Positions 54,830 through 64,000 are shown, numbered from the stretch's first letter. The stretch: DNA of 64,000 nt from Desulfosarcina alkanivorans (GCF_009688945.1 NZ_AP021874.1:3472001-3536000); one strand, 5' to 3'. Numbers and translations: made by a program. Notes: generated from the sequence alone by a model not told the origin.

Positions 54830-55048
54830 ATTGGCGTGTTCGGCAATGCTCGCTTTTTTTCCCGACACCAAACCCGGGGAAGCTGAAAAGAGCAAATTGC
54901 ATGCACCAAATCCCAAATTACAACATCTAAATTTCAAGTAAGATCAAAAAATCTGGCGGTTGGTTATTTGTTTATGGGTTGAATTTCCCGAACCATCATT
55001 GAGCACGGCGACCCGCTATTGAACATCGATCCAAAAAAGGAATGCATT

Positions 55049-56758
55049 ATGGACCTGAAAACCATCATTACCGCCGCCCGGGGTGACGCTCCGGTGGACC
55101 TGCTGCTGACCCGCGCCAGGATCGTCAACGTCTTTTCCGGCCGGATCATCGACGGCAGCATCGCCGTCAAAGACGGTCATATCGCCGGTTTCGGCGATTA
55201 CGATGCCACCGAGACACTGGACATCGGAGGGCGTTTCGTGGCTCCCGGATTCATCGACTCACACGTCCACATCGAAAGTTCCATGACCTGCGTCACCGAA
55301 TTCGCCCGTACCGTGGTCCCCTGCGGCACCACCGCCGTGGTGGCCGATCCCCACGAAATCGCCAACGTGCTCGGTGCGGCGGGCATCGACTACATGCTCC
55401 GCTCGGCCGAGGGCCAGCCCATGGACTGCCTTTTCGCCCTGCCCTCCTGTGTGCCGGCCACGGATATGGAGACCGCCGGCGCCCGGCTGAGGGCCGGGGA
55501 TCTTGCCCCCTTCTTCGGGCATCCGCGCATCGTGGCCCTGGCCGAGATGATGAATTACCCCGGCGTGATCTTCACCGATGCGGACGTGATGGCCAAACTG
55601 GCCCTGGCCCGCAGCCACCATCGCCCCATGGACGGCCACGCCCCGGGCCTGTCCGGCAGGCAGCTGTTTGCCTATGCGGCCGCCGGCATCGCCTCGGACC
55701 ACGAGTGCACACGGGCCGAAGAGGCGCTGGAGAAACTGGAACTGGGCATCCACATCATGGTGCGCGAAGGCACCTGCGCCCGCAACCTGGACGCCCTGTT
55801 CCCCGTCATCAACGAACATACCCGGCGGTGGATGATGTGGTGCACCGACGACCGCCACCCCCACGACCTGCTCGCCGAGGGCCACGTGGACGCCATAATC
55901 CGTAAAGCCGTGGCAAAGGGGCTGGATCCGCTGACGGCCATCCGCATGGGCACCATCAATCCGGCCGACTACTTCGGCATCCGCGACGCCGGGGCCATCG
56001 CCCCGGGGCGCAAGGCCAACCTGGTGGTCTTTTCCGACCTGGCGGACATCCGCGCCGAACAGGTATTTTACCGGGGCCGGCCGGTGGCCCAAAACGGCCG
56101 TCTGTTGCCCGGCGTAGGGCGGCCGGCCCCGGTGGCCGTGCCGCCGTCCATGCGTCTGGATCCACGCCATCTGGACTTTTCCATACCGGCCGCAGGCAGG
56201 CGCATACGCGTCATCCGGGCCATTGCCGACCAGGTGGTCACCCGCTGCGAGATCATGGACGTGACCGAAAAAGACGGGATGGCCGTGGCCGATGTGGCCC
56301 GGGATGTGATCAAGATGGCCGTGGTGGACCGCTACACGGGAGAGGCCCGCACCGGCAGTGGATTTGTGACCGGACTCGGGTTGAAGCGCGGGGCCGTCGC
56401 GTCCAGCGTGGCCCACGACTCCCACAACATCATCGTTGCCGGCGCCGACGATGGGGACATGCGCGCGGCGGTCGCCGCCGTGGCGGAGATGGGCGGCGGA
56501 TTCGCCGCGGTCGACGACGGCCGGGTTCTGGCCTCCCTGCCCCTGCCCGTGGCCGGCCTCATGTCCGACCAGCCGGTGGAGACCGTGCGGCAGCAGATGG
56601 ACGGAATGATCGCGGCGGCAAAAAGTCTGGGAGCCACGCTTTCAGACCCTTTCATGACCCTGGGATTTTTGGCCCTGCCGGTCATTCCGGACCTGAAGCT
56701 CACCGACCGGGGGCTGGTGGATGTCCATCGGTTCGAGATCGTGCCCCTCTTTACGTAG
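55049..56758 (+). CDS. ade: Adenine deaminase
   Basis: The enzyme deaminates adenine to hypoxanthine. The 569 residues have the amidohydrolase motif SHVHIESSM, PHEIANV, ALAEMMNYPGV, HGPGLSG-like GHAPGLSGRQL, the SDHECTRAEEA stretch and TDDRHPHDL, all typical of Ade (about 570-600 residues). AAGGA precedes the ATG at 55049; the frame is open 10 codons upstream but from a TTG without ribosome site. Ends in a convergent overlap with the PKS gene. Confidence 0.93.
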   Translation: MDLKTIITAARGDAPVDLLLTRARIVNVFSGRIIDGSIAVKDGHIAGFGDYDATETLDIGGRFVAPGFIDSHVHIESSMTCVTEFARTVVPCGTTAVVADPHEIANVLGAAGIDYMLRSAEGQPMDCLFALPSCVPATDMETAGARLRAGDLAPFFGHPRIVALAEMMNYPGVIFTDADVMAKLALARSHHRPMDGHAPGLSGRQLFAYAAAGIASDHECTRAEEALEKLELGIHIMVREGTCARNLDALFPVINEHTRRWMMWCTDDRHPHDLLAEGHVDAIIRKAVAKGLDPLTAIRMGTINPADYFGIRDAGAIAPGRKANLVVFSDLADIRAEQVFYRGRPVAQNGRLLPGVGRPAPVAVPPSMRLDPRHLDFSIPAAGRRIRVIRAIADQVVTRCEIMDVTEKDGMAVADVARDVIKMAVVDRYTGEARTGSGFVTGLGLKRGAVASSVAHDSHNIIVAGADDGDMRAAVAAVAEMGGGFAAVDDGRVLASLPLPVAGLMSDQPVETVRQQMDGMIAAAKSLGATLSDPFMTLGFLALPVIPDLKLTDRGLVDVHRFEIVPLFT

Positions 56759-59700
56759 GTGTTTGGCTTTTGGCGATGGCGGCATCAATGGCCTCCCGGA
56801 CCCGATCCGGAAACCGGGCGGCCATCGGCCGGCCCTGTTCATCCCGCCGGGTCCACACGGCCCGGTGCATGCCATAGGCAATTTTCACCCGCGACCCGTC
56901 CGGCTCCAGGCGGAAGTAATCCACGTGGAAAATCACGCTGCAGGCGTGCAGTTCCCTGACGGCCAGGGTGAGCACAATACGGTCGAAGGGCATGGCCTCA
57001 CGAAGGTGATCCACGCGGCTCTCCAGGGCCAGCAGTTCTCCCTTCTCCCCGATGCCCCCGAAGGTTTCGGGGATCAGTTCATAGAAAAACCGGTCCCGGA
57101 TCTGGCCCTGCCACTCGTAGTAGTTGGCGTAGTAAATGTTGCCCACCAGGTTGGCGTGCGCCAGGGTGGTTTCGAAAGTCTGTTCCCGAACGATGGGACG
57201 CACCACGGGGCCGGACGGGGCCATGTAGACGACGGGGTCATCGTCGCCGGCGAGCAGGTGCCCCAATGATTCCTGCATGGGTTCGAGAGTGTCCGGTGCG
57301 TCGAACTGCGGACACATGTCTTCGATGAACTGACCGTAATAGGCCGGATAGGGGGCGACCCTGGCCACTCCCGGCCCCAGGATCTCCACCCAGGTGGTCT
57401 GCAGCCGGCAGAAGGCCAGGCGCTCGTATCCGCCGCCTTTCATCATTTTGCGGAAATCGTAGGACAGGGTCATGGTGGAATTCTCCGGCCCGCTGTTGTC
57501 CGACACCCACATGAGGATTTCGATCTGGTCGCTGGTGCCCGCCTCCCCTAATATCTTCAGGTGGCCGTAGTTGGTCACGCCGCCCCATCGGCCGCTGGCA
57601 AACTGGTCGGACATTTCCGCCAGGACCGGCCAAGCCGAGGCCTCGCGGGTATTCCCCATCCATTTGATAAAGTTGGAAAAATAGACGGTTCGGCTCAGGT
57701 TGGCGCTGGGCTGGAAGGTCACCGGCAGCCGCTGGACAAAGACCAGCTGACCCTGGGGGCCGCCTTCGATCATCTCGAAGGGGCGGGTCTCGTACAGGGG
57801 GTCATAGCCCGGATAATCGGCTGTCAGCAGATGCGCCGGCACCCGCGGCACGGCCTGTGCAGAAACCGTGACGGCCAGAACCTGGGGCGCCCCCCACGTC
57901 AGACGAATGGCCAGGGTCAGTACCCGGATGGGTGCCCCGTCGGCATCGTCGCCGACAAACAGCACCGCTTGATCTTTTTTGTCCACGATCGAAAGGGTTG
58001 CACCGGATCCGCCGCCGGCCTTGGCCAGGGCTTCGGCCGCCGCCCAGACCCGTGTTCCGGCTGTGTCCAGGTCCTCTCCCCGGTCGATGAGCGTGTCCAG
58101 CAGCTCGATGCGCCGGGCACCGAGCAGGCCGACCCACGCCTTACGGTCTCTGGGGGTGACGGCAGCCAGATCGCACCCCACCGGTCCGGGCCCGCAGACG
58201 CACAGGCAGGTCCGGTCCTCGTGGGTAAGGGAAATGTCCAGAACGGGCGCGGGCACATCGGCAACCACCGGTTTTCCGTTATCCTGCCACCTGACCGCCA
58301 ACGGCAATGGGGCAACACCATGGCGTTCGGCGGCGGCAGACAGGGCCCGTTCCATCAACGGCGCCTCCTCCCGGTGCCGTTGGTCTACCGGCATGTCATG
58401 GATACCGGGGAGACAGGCCAGCTCCAGCGGAGGGGACGTCACCGAAAGGCGCCGGCAGGCCTCGTCCAGGGCATCACCGACCAGGCGGCGGTCCCGATCT
58501 TCGGGAAAAACCAGGTCGGCCACCGTCGGGTAGTCATCGTGGTGTTTGAGGATCCGCAGCCGGTATCCGTTCAACACGGCCATCTGCGTTCCGTTGTCAC
58601 CGACGGCGGCCACCCGGTAAATCAGGTCCCGGTCTTCCTGTTCCATCAGTTCCACGCGCACCCTAGCGGAAGCGGCCGCACTGAAAAAACCGGGGAACAG
58701 GTCCATGCGGTCGATGGATACGGGCAGACTGGTATCCTGGGGTACCAGCAGGGCCGCACTTTGAAGGAGGGTGTCGGTAAAAAAGGGATCGCCCAGGCAC
58801 AGGCGGGTGGGTTTGGCCTCTCCGAAAACAGGTGTTTGCAGCCGGTCTTCCGGCACCCTTTCGGATGACAACAGGGCCGTCCCCGCTTCCGCACCGGACG
58901 TCCGGATATCCCAGACGGTCCGGATGCGCTGGAACCGGGGTCCCTGGAAAAGCAGGCTGGGCCGGTACAGGTCGGTCTGCGGCACCAGTGCCATGGACGC
59001 GGCCGGAAGGGCGACAGTTTCCACGGATGCACTGCCTGCGGCGTCAAAAACCAGGGTGGCTGCAAAAAAGTCCGACTGGACACCGGTGCCCTGCTTGACG
59101 ATACCGGCATGGACCACGGTTTCCCCGCCGGCCGCCGCCTCGGCCAGTCGTGCATGGACCGTGATGTCGGCGCCTGTTTCGGCATCGACGGTGATGGGCC
59201 GCAGGAGTCGGACATCCCGGAACTGAACCCGCGATAACTTCGTGCGGCCACACAGGTAAAGCGCGGCCTGGGCCATGGCTTCCAGACCGAAAACCGTCGG
59301 GAACAGATAGGAGCCCTGGAAATGATGGTCTTTCAGGTAGGGATCGGTCTCCAGGGAAAGTCGGGTTGAAAAAACTGCTTCCACCCCGGGAGACAGATAG
59401 CTTCGATTCTCCAGAAATCGCCACTCACGGGGCAGGCCGGGCAACACCTGTTGCCAGGTGTCGAGCCCTGCCATGCGGGCGGTCACCACGGTCTGGCGAC
59501 GGCCCGGATCATGGGTAAAAATCCTGAGGAACCGGGCAACCCCCTCGTCGGTGGGAATCGCATCGATGCCCTTGTCCCGCAGCAGGTCGACGCTGCCCAT
59601 GCGGGCCCCCATCCCTTCGTCCCGCCAGATGCTGTAGGCCACCGTGGCCGCCTGTGTCCGGGGGTGGTCGGCGCAAAACCCGCGCAGGGCAATGTCCATG

Positions 59701-62700
59701 GTCTCATTGGAGAAACCGTACCAACCGTTGCCGGGCATGCCGGTGATGCCGATGATGGACCCCATCCCCAGGATCAGTTTGGGCGGCTTGGCCTGCAGGG
59801 CGTCCAGCAGGTGCAGCAGGCCCAGCACCTTGGGGGCGGTTTCGGCGTAGGCCTGCTCCGGATTGACCCGGCCGGTAAGCCGCGGCCGGTTGAGGCCGGC
59901 GCCGTGGATGATCCCTGTCACCGGGCCGAAGCGGCCGGCAACGTCGGCCAGCATCTGCGCCACCGCATCCCGACTGGCCATGTCACAGGAAAAATAGTCG
60001 ACGGGCAGCCCGAGGGCGGCATACTTATCTAAAAGGGTGCGGATCTCCCGGGCCCCGGATGCGCCAGGGGCCTGATCCGGATGGGGGGTACGGCCCACCA
60101 GCGCCATGGGCACACCGGTCTCCCTGGCCACCGCCAGGGCGCAGAGGGCCGTAATGCCCCGTGCCCCGCCGGTGACGAGAATGACATCGTCGCCTGACCA
60201 CCGCAGGTCCCTTTTCCTGTAGGCCGCCGGTTGGGCGAGGCGTGGCATGAACGTCCTGCGGGTTTGGTCCAGATCGTACCCGACAGCGGCAAAGCTGTCC
60301 TGGGTGATGGTCTCGGCCAGGGTTTCCAGGGCGATGGTCTCCGCTGGCAGGGCCGGGCAGAAATCCACCACGCGGACGCGAAGGTCTGCCCGTTCAAGGT
60401 GAAGGCTGGCCGCCAGGGCCAGGGCGCCACAGCGATCCAACCGGGCAAAACGGGGCTTTCTGCCGAAAAAGCCACCGCCGAACTGAACCCATGCCACGGT
60501 GGTCCGGCGCCGGGGAGCACTGGCCGCCGGCGGCAGGGAGGCCACGCTGGCCCGCATGCGGATCATCCGCCTCAGCAGGGCCGATCGATCTTTTTCCCGA
60601 TGATCGTTTTTGGGCAGGATCGCCACCAGGTGGGAAAAGGCCGGATCCCGGACGTCTTTTTCAACCGCGTCGGCGTCAAAGGCACGCACCCGGGTGGCGG
60701 CCCCGCGCTGGAAAAAATGCCTGCCGAGCGCTGAGGCCACGTCAGCCGAGTCCTCGCTGTGGAGAATCAGCACCCGGGCCTTCTGCCAGTCGTTTTCCGA
60801 CCGCATGCGCCAATTGTCGGGAAACGATGGATAAGGGGTTTTGACCAGGTCCATGCTGAAATTGCGCACCCAGGAGGGCCGGCCGGCAGCCGCTTTGGGT
60901 CCGGCAACGGTGCCCCCGTCGCCGGCACCGTGCTGTTCGGCGGCCATGCGGCTCAAAATTGCGCTGATCTGCCTCAGGCTTCGCGTCAGCATCGGTTCGA
61001 TATCCACATGGGCCTGTATGCCCATGGCCCTCGCGGTTTGCCGGACCAGCGTTTCAAGCTTGTCCGGCCCCATGTGAAGGCCCTGCTCGACCGGCAGGTC
61101 CGGGTCCAGGGCATCATCTGAAAAACCGGTGATCCGGGTGGCCTGTTCGAGCAGTTCGGTCAGTGCATCCGGCGGCGCCGCCGCCGGGGCCGGCAGGGAT
61201 TCCAGGCCGGCAGCGATCCGATCCACCACCCGGGCCAGGCTGGCGTTGGCCAGAGACGTTGCATCCACAGGGTCGGACAACCCGGCATCGCCGGCCAGGC
61301 GGACAATCAGATCCCCGGCCTTGATCGAGTCCAGGTTCAGATCGTCCAGGAGCCGCATGGACAATTCAATGCTCTCCGCCGGGAACCCGGTGGTATCCGA
61401 TACCAGGGCCACCAGCCGTTTGCCCAGGTCGGCGCGGTCAACCACCGGTTGGCCGCCGGCCCCCGGCAGATCATCCTGCAGCCGCTGTGCCGCATCGGCC
61501 AGTTCGCCTAACGCCGCATTGGCCAGCAGCGCCGGATCGGGGAAAGAGACGCCGCAGGTCCTGGCGAAACCGGCGATCAGGTCCCCGGCCTTGATCGAGT
61601 CCAGGTTCAGATCGTCCAGGAGCCGCGAATCCCGGGACAGGGTCTCGGCGGAAAACCCGGTCAGGTCCGAGACCATCCGGAACAGGATAACCTGCGCCGC
61701 CTCCGGGGCATCACCGCCAACCAACGTCGCGGCCGGGCCCTTGCCGGCATCATCCTCCGGCCGGGCATCCGGGTCCCAATAGGCCAGATCGGCCTGCACC
61801 ACCCGGTTTAAAAAGCCGCCCCGTGAATCCAGGTAACGGCTGACCAGGGCTTCCGGCACGCCGGCAAAGGCGTCGGCCAGGATGGTGGTGGTTGGATCGG
61901 TCGGTATCGGCTCGACACCGGCGTCACCGCCTTCGTTCCGGGGAAGGGTTTCACAGGGGTTGACCACAAAGGATTTTTGGTCTGCCGGAACAAAGGGCCG
62001 AATCAGCCGGTTTTCAAAAAGTGCTTCCCAATTCATCGGCACCCCATGGGCAAACATCGCTCCCAGGACGCGGTGCAGATCCGAAAAACCGCCGGCCCTG
62101 CCTTCCACCGGCAGGCATGCCGGCCCCGCCTCACCGACAATGTCTCCGGCAAGACCGGTCAGCACCCGCCCCGGTCCCAGTTCGACAATCAGATCGCACG
62201 CTTGGGCCATTTCCCCGACCAAACCAATGAAATCAACCTGCGACCGAATCTGCCGGGAAAAATGCTCGCTGAGGGGTAGCCCCGATTTCAGGACCGCGCC
62301 CGTGACGCTGGAAAAGACCGGACACGCGGGTTCTTCCATCGCCCTGGAAAGCAGGTCGAAGCCGGCCACCTGCCGGGCGGCCGCCTCACACAAACGACTG
62401 TGAAAGGCGTTGGAAACCGGCAGCTTGCGGGCTTCGACCCCCTTTTCCCGGGCGATTCTGGCCATGGCGTCGACAGCCGCCAATTCCCCGGACAGCACCG
62501 TCTGACGGGGGCTGTTGAGGTTGGCGACCGTGAGATAGCCATCGACGTCCGGGATCAACGCCATGGCGGTGGTTTCGTCACACCGCAGGCTGACCATGGC
62601 GCCCGGTGCATCCCCGGCCGCGGACATCGCCTGCCCGCGGCGGGCGGCAAATTCCAAAAGCGTGTCAGCATCAAACACACCGGCGCAATAACAGGCGGTC

Positions 62701-64000
62701 AGCTCGCCCAGGCTGTGTCCGCCGACAGCTGCCGGCCGGACGCCCAGCCGGGTTAAAAAGCCGAGCCACAGCATCGAGGCCAGGCAGATGGCCGGCTGGG
62801 CATGTTCGGTACGGGCGAGTGCGCGAAACCAGCGGTCCAGCTCTTCCGGGCCGGAGGCCCGATCCGTGTCCCTGAAAACCAGGCGGCCAATCGGAATTCC
62901 GCCGATTTCACGGGTGATCCCATCCGCCTGCCGGACCAGCGATCGGGCCCAGGGGAATCGATCGGCCAGTGTCCGCGCCATGTTGAGCTGCTGGGACCCC
63001 TGGCCTGGAAACAGGAACCCGATCCGGGGGCTGGCGGTGCCCGTTCCCAGCCATATGTCGGCACCCAGAGCCATGGTCCGCCGGTCATCCGCTCTTTTTT
63101 CATCGCGCAAGAAGGCTGCCAACCGGTCCAGCCGGTCGATCAGGTCATCGGGATGACCGGCGACAATCGCCGCCCGGATGGACGCATCCGGCGGCACCCG
63201 CCGGCTCGTTTCAGCGGAAAGGTCGGCCAGCTCGGCGATGCTGATGCCGTCGGCGGCCGTGACCAGGTCCGCGATGGTTTTCAGCATCCCCGCCTGACCG
63301 GCGGCACCCAGCACCATCAGTTCACTTTCCTGGGCGTGGGCCAGCAGCATCCTTTCCTCCAGGGCGGGTTCCAGCCGGTCGTCGGGGGCGTCTCCGGACA
63401 CCAGGGTAAGGTGGCAGTTGATGCCGCCAAAGCCCATGGCGGAAACGCCGGCCGTCAGTTGCTTGTGGGCAGGCACCCGCCGACCGTGGCGGACGGGATA
63501 AAGCCGTCGGGCCGCGCTGTCGAATGCCTGATGGGGGTCGCTGCACGCAGCGGTCGGGGGGACCACCCGACGGTTGACGGCCATCACCGCCTTGATCAGC
63601 CCGCCGATGCCCGACGCCGCCTTGGTGTGGCCGATGATGGATTTCAGGGAGGTGATGCCGCAGGGCCGCAGCTGGCCGCGGGGCACCGGTGTGCCTCCCA
63701 GGACCCGGGCAATGGCTTCCAGCTCGGTGCGGTCCCCCACGGTGGTACCGGTGCCGTGGCCTTCGATGAAATCCAACGCCTCGATGTCGTGGGGAGCCTG
63801 CCGGTATGCCCGCTCGAGGGCCAGGGCCTGACCGGCGGCGCTGGGGGCGGTAATTCCCGAACCGCCGCCATCCGAAGAGATGCCCCAGCCGTTAATCACC
63901 GCGTAGACCCGGTTGCCGTCCCGCCGGGCAGCCGCCAGGGGTTTGAGCACCAGGAAACCGCAGCCTTCACCGGGGATGAAACCTTTGCCGCCACGGTCAT
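56751..64000 (-). CDS. Enediyne-like iterative type I polyketide synthase with fused PPTase and two thioesterase domains; 5' end outside window
   Basis: The frame runs off the right edge; 2415 residues are visible, numbered here from the first whole codon (63998). KS remainder, 1 to about 190 (GHGTGT about 80; GHTKAASGIGG about 125). AT, about 320-640 (FPGQGSQQ; GHSLGE; NAFHS, malonyl type). ACP1 and ACP2 with DLNLDSIKAGDLI, serines at 801 and 891. A third ACP-like unit at about 978 reads HMGPDK, proline replacing serine, so inactive. KR from about 1270 (TGGARGI; GWYGFSN). DH near 1556 (DHHFQG). PPTase near 1900-2000 (DISLTHEDR; WAAAEALAKA). Two hotdog thioesterase-like domains, near 2104 (TVYFSNFIKWMGNTREA) and 2285 (LVGNIYYANYYEWQGQIRD). 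KS to PPTase order is that of enediyne PKSs, and the last domain resembles their separate thioesterase. The product is unknown. Confidence 0.85.
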   Translation of the reverse strand, partial: DRGGKGFIPGEGCGFLVLKPLAAARRDGNRVYAVINGWGISSDGGGSGITAPSAAGQALALERAYRQAPHDIEALDFIEGHGTGTTVGDRTELEAIARVLGGTPVPRGQLRPCGITSLKSIIGHTKAASGIGGLIKAVMAVNRRVVPPTAACSDPHQAFDSAARRLYPVRHGRRVPAHKQLTAGVSAMGFGGINCHLTLVSGDAPDDRLEPALEERMLLAHAQESELMVLGAAGQAGMLKTIADLVTAADGISIAELADLSAETSRRVPPDASIRAAIVAGHPDDLIDRLDRLAAFLRDEKRADDRRTMALGADIWLGTGTASPRIGFLFPGQGSQQLNMARTLADRFPWARSLVRQADGITREIGGIPIGRLVFRDTDRASGPEELDRWFRALARTEHAQPAICLASMLWLGFLTRLGVRPAAVGGHSLGELTACYCAGVFDADTLLEFAARRGQAMSAAGDAPGAMVSLRCDETTAMALIPDVDGYLTVANLNSPRQTVLSGELAAVDAMARIAREKGVEARKLPVSNAFHSRLCEAAARQVAGFDLLSRAMEEPACPVFSSVTGAVLKSGLPLSEHFSRQIRSQVDFIGLVGEMAQACDLIVELGPGRVLTGLAGDIVGEAGPACLPVEGRAGGFSDLHRVLGAMFAHGVPMNWEALFENRLIRPFVPADQKSFVVNPCETLPRNEGGDAGVEPIPTDPTTTILADAFAGVPEALVSRYLDSRGGFLNRVVQADLAYWDPDARPEDDAGKGPAATLVGGDAPEAAQVILFRMVSDLTGFSAETLSRDSRLLDDLNLDSIKAGDLIAGFARTCGVSFPDPALLANAALGELADAAQRLQDDLPGAGGQPVVDRADLGKRLVALVSDTTGFPAESIELSMRLLDDLNLDSIKAGDLIVRLAGDAGLSDPVDATSLANASLARVVDRIAAGLESLPAPAAAPPDALTELLEQATRITGFSDDALDPDLPVEQGLHMGPDKLETLVRQTARAMGIQAHVDIEPMLTRSLRQISAILSRMAAEQHGAGDGGTVAGPKAAAGRPSWVRNFSMDLVKTPYPSFPDNWRMRSENDWQKARVLILHSEDSADVASALGRHFFQRGAATRVRAFDADAVEKDVRDPAFSHLVAILPKNDHREKDRSALLRRMIRMRASVASLPPAASAPRRRTTVAWVQFGGGFFGRKPRFARLDRCGALALAASLHLERADLRVRVVDFCPALPAETIALETLAETITQDSFAAVGYDLDQTRRTFMPRLAQPAAYRKRDLRWSGDDVILVTGGARGITALCALAVARETGVPMALVGRTPHPDQAPGASGAREIRTLLDKYAALGLPVDYFSCDMASRDAVAQMLADVAGRFGPVTGIIHGAGLNRPRLTGRVNPEQAYAETAPKVLGLLHLLDALQAKPPKLILGMGSIIGITGMPGNGWYGFSNETMDIALRGFCADHPRTQAATVAYSIWRDEGMGARMGSVDLLRDKGIDAIPTDEGVARFLRIFTHDPGRRQTVVTARMAGLDTWQQVLPGLPREWRFLENRSYLSPGVEAVFSTRLSLETDPYLKDHHFQGSYLFPTVFGLEAMAQAALYLCGRTKLSRVQFRDVRLLRPITVDAETGADITVHARLAEAAAGGETVVHAGIVKQGTGVQSDFFAATLVFDAAGSASVETVALPAASMALVPQTDLYRPSLLFQGPRFQRIRTVWDIRTSGAEAGTALLSSERVPEDRLQTPVFGEAKPTRLCLGDPFFTDTLLQSAALLVPQDTSLPVSIDRMDLFPGFFSAAASARVRVELMEQEDRDLIYRVAAVGDNGTQMAVLNGYRLRILKHHDDYPTVADLVFPEDRDRRLVGDALDEACRRLSVTSPPLELACLPGIHDMPVDQRHREEAPLMERALSAAAERHGVAPLPLAVRWQDNGKPVVADVPAPVLDISLTHEDRTCLCVCGPGPVGCDLAAVTPRDRKAWVGLLGARRIELLDTLIDRGEDLDTAGTRVWAAAEALAKAGGGSGATLSIVDKKDQAVLFVGDDADGAPIRVLTLAIRLTWGAPQVLAVTVSAQAVPRVPAHLLTADYPGYDPLYETRPFEMIEGGPQGQLVFVQRLPVTFQPSANLSRTVYFSNFIKWMGNTREASAWPVLAEMSDQFASGRWGGVTNYGHLKILGEAGTSDQIEILMWVSDNSGPENSTMTLSYDFRKMMKGGGYERLAFCRLQTTWVEILGPGVARVAPYPAYYGQFIEDMCPQFDAPDTLEPMQESLGHLLAGDDDPVVYMAPSGPVVRPIVREQTFETTLAHANLVGNIYYANYYEWQGQIRDRFFYELIPETFGGIGEKGELLALESRVDHLREAMPFDRIVLTLAVRELHACSVIFHVDYFRLEPDGSRVKIAYGMHRAVWTRRDEQGRPMAARFPDRVREAIDAAIAKSQTPT
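61312..61356 (-). repeat. 45-bp direct repeat around the ACP2 serine
   Basis: Identical over 45 bases to 61582-61626, exactly 270 bases (90 codons) away. It covers the phosphopantetheine site. Confidence 0.9.
61582..61626 (-). repeat. 45-bp direct repeat around the ACP1 serine
   Basis: Partner of 61312-61356. The rest of the two ACP units is more diverged, so the identity looks like recent duplication or gene conversion. Confidence 0.9.

Noticed and set aside
1-64000. tRNA, rRNA or CRISPR
   Set aside because: No cloverleaf-like, rRNA or spaced-repeat pattern was recognised by eye in the window.

Overview
The window is GC-rich (about 60%) bacterial chromosome with tightly packed genes. The gene set points to a strictly anaerobic deltaproteobacterium of the Desulfobacterota, most like a Desulfosarcina-type sulfate reducer. 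The pointers are an RnfB-type ferredoxin subunit fused to a GltD-like flavoprotein, NuoE/NuoF-like subunits with a DRTGG protein, a full Mrp antiporter operon, an AmrS-type radical SAM enzyme and a Tat-exported iron-sulfur protein. The lineage is inferred from gene content; no rRNA or other marker gene is present.

Layout. Positions 1-3.1 kb hold a partial EfpL-type elongation factor P paralogue (minus), two small unknown proteins (plus) and a short N-acetylglutamate-synthase-like protein (minus). Positions 3.2-7.4 kb carry purB and a RecD2-like helicase (minus). Positions 7.4-12.8 kb (plus) carry a methyltransferase, then an amrS / Ser-Thr kinase / large Gly-rich signalling-protein operon. 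Positions 12.9-21 kb (plus) carry a Tat-exported Fe-S protein with a membrane partner, a putative Na+/H+ antiporter, two lipoproteins (one a phospholipase D-like enzyme) and a long-chain acyl-CoA synthetase. At 21.3-23.0 kb a psiE-like gene is split by a complete IS4-type insertion sequence with readable inverted repeats and an imperfect 9-bp target duplication. A UPF0182 membrane protein, a tandem universal stress protein and the seven-gene mrpABCDEFG operon follow (23.1-32.7 kb). Next come a gene remnant, an alpha-2-macroglobulin and pbpC (33.1-41.2 kb).

On the minus strand, 41.5-51.1 kb holds a cold-shock gene with its terminator, a parvulin-type isomerase, a DUF3108 protein, a nucleoside-recognition membrane protein, a PilZ protein, and a redox operon: NuoE-like, DRTGG, NuoF-like, RnfB-GltD fusion, RseC-like. 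The redox operon looks like a soluble or membrane-attached NAD(H)/ferredoxin electron-transfer module without its usual hydrogenase subunit. From 51.2 to 56.8 kb (plus) a purine-salvage operon follows: purine nucleoside phosphorylase, two tandem MtaD-like deaminases, then adenine deaminase.

The right end (56.75-64.0 kb, minus, running off the window) is one giant gene. It encodes an iterative type I polyketide synthase with the order KS-AT-ACP-ACP-(dead ACP)-KR-DH-phosphopantetheinyl transferase-thioesterase-thioesterase. The KS/AT/ACP/KR/DH/PPTase order and the last hotdog domain resemble enediyne synthases (PKSE plus its partner thioesterase), while the tandem ACPs recall polyunsaturated fatty acid synthases. 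It is the strongest candidate here for an undescribed biosynthetic system. No tRNA, rRNA or CRISPR array was seen.
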